Shown piece after piece: positions 61,759 through 64,000 of a DNA stretch of 64,000 nt. The stretch comes from Hymenobacter sp. 15J16-1T3B (GTDB lineage Bacteria > Bacteroidota > Bacteroidia > Cytophagales > Hymenobacteraceae). Location of the stretch: positions 62,001 to 126,000 of the forward strand of contig NZ_JAJFAV010000015.1 in assembly GCF_020711235.1 (NCBI RefSeq), given 5' to 3'. Numbering within the stretch: the stretch's first letter is position 1; each line of letters opens with the position of its first letter. A model generated the notes under the pieces. It worked only from the letters and a program-made list of their open reading frames with translations. It did no database searches and was not told where the DNA came from. Both the position numbers and the translations under genes were made by a program.

Positions 61759-61820
61759 CAAACTTTTTGTTTGCCACCGCCCCGCGCTTGTGGCTAGATT
61801 ACCGGTCTATTTTCCCCGGT

Positions 61821-62240
61821 ATGCACATTTCCTTTCCTGCCGAGGCCGTCATCTTTCTGCTCATGGGCCTGTTTTTCGCCGGCGCTTCCCTGTACGGCCG
61901 GCGGCTGCAGCGGGCCCGGCAGCAGCGCGGGCAGCTGGCCGAGGCCACCATCGTGGCCCTGACGCCCACGCGCCAGCTTTTCACCCCCAAAGTCCGCTTT
62001 ATGACTGCCGCCGGGCACGCGGTGGAAATCGACACGGAAACCGCCGCCGACGCAGACCAGTACCACGTTGGCCAACAGGTGCAGGTGATTTACGACCCCG
62101 CCAACCCGGAAAACGCCGACCTGGCCGCGGCTACCGGCGGGGGCTATGGATACGGGCTGCTCGTCGGGCTGCTGTTTGCGGGCGTCGGGGTGCTGCAGAT
62201 GCTCGGGGTGCTGCCGGTATTTGAGCAATACGCGCACTGA
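61821..62240 (+). CDS. DUF3592 membrane protein
   Basis: 139 residues with two membrane helices (AVIFLLMGLFFAGASLYG, YGYGLLVGLLFAGVGVLQML) around an extracytoplasmic beta domain (VRFMTAAGHAVEIDTETA, QVQVIYDPANPENADL), the DUF3592 layout. Function unknown. Divergent from the TetR gene and possibly under the same palindrome. Confidence 0.82.
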   Translation: MHISFPAEAVIFLLMGLFFAGASLYGRRLQRARQQRGQLAEATIVALTPTRQLFTPKVRFMTAAGHAVEIDTETAADADQYHVGQQVQVIYDPANPENADLAAATGGGYGYGLLVGLLFAGVGVLQMLGVLPVFEQYAH

Positions 62241-62443
62241 CGGCCGCCCCGCGCACGCGTCTCCCGCAACGCACGTTTCGCGCACCCGCTCCCCGCGCTC
62301 TGCCCCGCCGCGGCCGCAAACACGAAAAGGGTGCGGCTGAGCAACGCTCAACCTCGCCCTTTCGAATAGCCCGCGTGCTTTCCCACGCGGCGTCATACGG
62401 TAGCTAGTTGCGCACCAGGCCTTGGTGCTGGCCCGTGCGGCCT

Positions 62444-62911
62444 TTACTCGGCGAAGTGGTACAAAAACGTCACTACGCCGTTGTAGGCCGGCTTTTTCTG
62501 GTCTTTGATTTCCAGCGTTACTTCAATCTGGGCCTTGGCAATGCCGCGCAGGTTTTTCACCGACACGAGCTTGGTGCGCAGTCGCACTTCGCTATCCACC
62601 GTCACGGCCTGGTTGAAGCGCAGGTGCTCGATTTCGTAGTTCACCTGCATTTTCAGGTTCTCGATGCGCACAATCTGGTTCCAGAGATAGGGCAGCAACG
62701 AGAGCGTGAGGTAGCCGTGGGCAATGGTACCACCGAAGGGCGACTCCGTGCGCGCCCGCTCCGCGTCGACGTGAATCCACTGGTGGTCGAGCGTGGCCTC
62801 GGCGAAGCGGTTTATTTGCTGCTGGGTGATGGGAAAATACTCCGAAACGCCGAGTTCCTGGCCCTGGTGTTGTTCGAGGTCGGCTAGGCTGCGGATGGTG
62901 AGAAGGCTCAT
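62444..62911 (-). CDS. MaoC-like (hot-dog fold) dehydratase
   Basis: 155 residues. The (R)-hydratase motif is present: TLDHQWIHVDAERARTESPFGGTIAHGYLTLSLL, with catalytic Asp and His. It hydrates enoyl-CoA, giving (R)-3-hydroxyacyl-CoA. The upstream gap (62241-62443) carries a small CGCGTG/CACGCG hairpin at 62373-62391 that could end the transcript. Confidence 0.87.
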   Translation of the reverse strand: MSLLTIRSLADLEQHQGQELGVSEYFPITQQQINRFAEATLDHQWIHVDAERARTESPFGGTIAHGYLTLSLLPYLWNQIVRIENLKMQVNYEIEHLRFNQAVTVDSEVRLRTKLVSVKNLRGIAKAQIEVTLEIKDQKKPAYNGVVTFLYHFAE

Positions 62912-62977
62912 GGGGAAGCTGAGGAAGCGGCGGGCCGGAGCGGCCGCCGAAAGGGAAAAGAACGAGACGCCAAGATA

Positions 62978-63775
62978 TCAGTCTTGCTCCTTATCGAGCC
63001 GGCTGAGCAGTTCCTCCACCTGCCGCTCCAAGCGGCTCACCCGCTCCTCCAGGGCCGAGGGCGGCCGCAGGTGCGTGGTAAACACCGCCTTGACTTCCCA
63101 GATTTCCAGGGCCTGCCCGAGGTCAAATTCCTGGGCCCCGTAGTCGGGGTTGTCGGCGCGCAGCTTGAGCTGCCCGTCGGGCAGGCGCTCCACGAGGCGG
63201 CGCACGAGCAAGCGGTTCGGCGTCACGAAGGCGTAAATGCGGCCCGAACGCAGGGCGGGCGCGGCCCGGTCGATGCGGCGGCAGAGCACTACGTCCTGGT
63301 GACGCAGGCCTTGCTGCTGGTGCTGCATTTCGGCTCCTTGGATTTCAAATGCGCGCGTGGCGGGTCCGAGCATGTGCGGAAACGTCAGCGCCGGCAGCGC
63401 GTCCACGAAGGCCTTGTCGTGGTAGTGCACGATGTATTCGAGCAGGCGGTCGGCGCGCACGTAGGGCGTTAGCGCGGCCAGTTGGTCGGCTACGGCCACG
63501 GGGCTGGCTTCGGCAGGCGCTGCGGCTTGCAGATCCTGCTGAAAGATATCGAAGCCGTAAAGGTCGTTTACCGTTAGCTCTTTCGTAAGTAGCAAGTCAA
63601 CGGACAGGCCAAAATGATGAGCAATCTGAATTAGCGTCTCCATTTTGGGCTCGGAGCGGCCTTCTTCGTATGCCCCCACGCTGGGACGGGCCAAACCAAA
63701 CAATTCCGCAAAAGCCGCTTGGCTCAGCTTTTTAACTGCGCGGATCTTGCGGATGTTGTTGCCAATGTAGGACAT
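62978..63775 (-). CDS. XRE-type regulator with S24-like C-terminal domain
   Basis: 265 residues. N-terminal helix-turn-helix (IRKIRAVKKLSQAAFAELFGLARPSVGAYEEGRSEPK), then a peptidase S24/LexA-like domain (QGLRHQDVVLCRRIDR, IYAFVTPNRLLVRRLVERLPDGQLKLRADNPDY) and a C-terminal leucine-zipper-like coil. The S24 part is often inactive in Bacteroidota XRE proteins. Probable autoregulation through the repeats upstream. Confidence 0.85.
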   Translation of the reverse strand: MSYIGNNIRKIRAVKKLSQAAFAELFGLARPSVGAYEEGRSEPKMETLIQIAHHFGLSVDLLLTKELTVNDLYGFDIFQQDLQAAAPAEASPVAVADQLAALTPYVRADRLLEYIVHYHDKAFVDALPALTFPHMLGPATRAFEIQGAEMQHQQQGLRHQDVVLCRRIDRAAPALRSGRIYAFVTPNRLLVRRLVERLPDGQLKLRADNPDYGAQEFDLGQALEIWEVKAVFTTHLRPPSALEERVSRLERQVEELLSRLDKEQD

Positions 63776-63794
63776 TCTGCTGAAAAAATTTTAC

Positions 63795-63900
63795 GCTCAA
63801 AGTTTGAGCCATGCTAGAACTTTCAGTATTCTTGCACCGTAAAGCTACCACAAATCCGCTGATGGCTTAGCTGGAAACGCCAGCAGTTTGAGCCGTGCTA
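63795..63900. promoter_or_regulatory. Operator-like repeats upstream of the XRE gene
   Basis: GCTCAAA-G-TTTGAGC (63795-63809) is a palindrome, and AGTTTGAGCCATGCTA (63801-63816) recurs as AGTTTGAGCCGTGCTA at 63885-63900, 15 of 16 bases the same. They sit between the XRE gene and the divergent partial gene. Confidence 0.6.
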
Positions 63901-63930
63901 ACGAATCTTTCCATTGCCCGCCCGTTGCCT

Positions 63931-64000
63931 ATGGCTCACTCCTACTTTGCCACCATTCGCCAGCACCTGCTTACGCTCGGCTTCGACATCCGCCACGCCG
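63931..64000 (+). CDS. Truncated gene at the window end
   Basis: ATG at 63931 followed by 23 codons (MAHSYFATIRQHLLTLGFDI) to the edge. The start resembles YbjN/chaperone-like proteins, but too little is present for a family call. Confidence 0.5.
   Translation, partial: MAHSYFATIRQHLLTLGFDIRHA

Overview
Organism: this is most likely a Hymenobacter-like member of the Cytophagales (Bacteroidota). GC content is high (estimated by eye) and third codon positions are almost all G or C. Genes carry TAnnTTTG (TACCTTTG) -7 boxes typical of Bacteroidota. There is a type IX secretion C-terminal domain, a PID-CTERM tail, a DUF4394 protein and an ECF sigma/CpxP-like cassette. Identifications rest on reading the translations and motifs; no database search was run.

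Layout: 1-9.5 kb holds the end of a probable M23 peptidase, pgi, a cupin, a lipocalin, a peroxiredoxin and a split transketolase whose two subunit genes are separated by a vWA protein and a PhyH-like dioxygenase. 9.5-19 kb holds envelope and hypothetical proteins, an ECF sigma factor with probable regulators, a class III aminotransferase, a TPR histidine kinase with a NarL-type regulator, and a TerB-like protein. 19-31 kb holds pfkA, miaA with a glycosyltransferase, a large hybrid kinase with HPt plus a single-receiver protein, an MBL hydrolase, a VOC protein, an NFACT protein and tRNA-Leu(GAG). 31-34 kb is an iron-handling group (Fet4-like, Dps, VIT1/CCC1-like) and a MOSC protein. 34-39.4 kb holds two surface proteins. 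39.8-43.2 kb is a two-gene unit of a CHAT protease and a lipase-fold hydrolase, downstream of an 18-bp palindrome.

The standout locus is 46.2-56.9 kb, nearly all on the minus strand. It holds two RtcB RNA ligases, a P4H-like dioxygenase, a PARG-type macrodomain protein, a TROVE/vWA Ro60 protein, a PcfJ-like protein, and in the non-coding gap 50.4-51.9 kb a tandem array of nine Y-RNA-like RNAs. Each unit has a unit-specific lower stem, conserved internal-loop sequences (CGTA or CGTT on the 5' side, GTTG on the 3' side in most units), a second unit-specific stem, and an invariant TACTTCG. Seven carry a tRNA-like domain in permuted order: T arm, acceptor stem closed by a loop, then D arm. Individual units look like different tRNAs (Lys-, His- and Leu-like). 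The locus reads as an RNA surveillance and repair system. Ro60 with tRNA-mimicking Y RNAs is known from other bacteria; a nine-member diversified array next to two RtcB genes, a PARG and a PcfJ protein is, as far as I know, unusual.

57.4-64 kb holds a Nudix hydrolase, an HDAC-like deacetylase overlapping a J-domain-like protein, an alpha/beta hydrolase, a TetR regulator with its palindrome, a DUF3592 protein, a MaoC-like protein and an XRE/S24-like regulator beside a truncated gene. Two families of dispersed palindromic repeats and several GTGA-rich intergenic palindromes are scattered through the window; no transposase, prophage or CRISPR array was seen.
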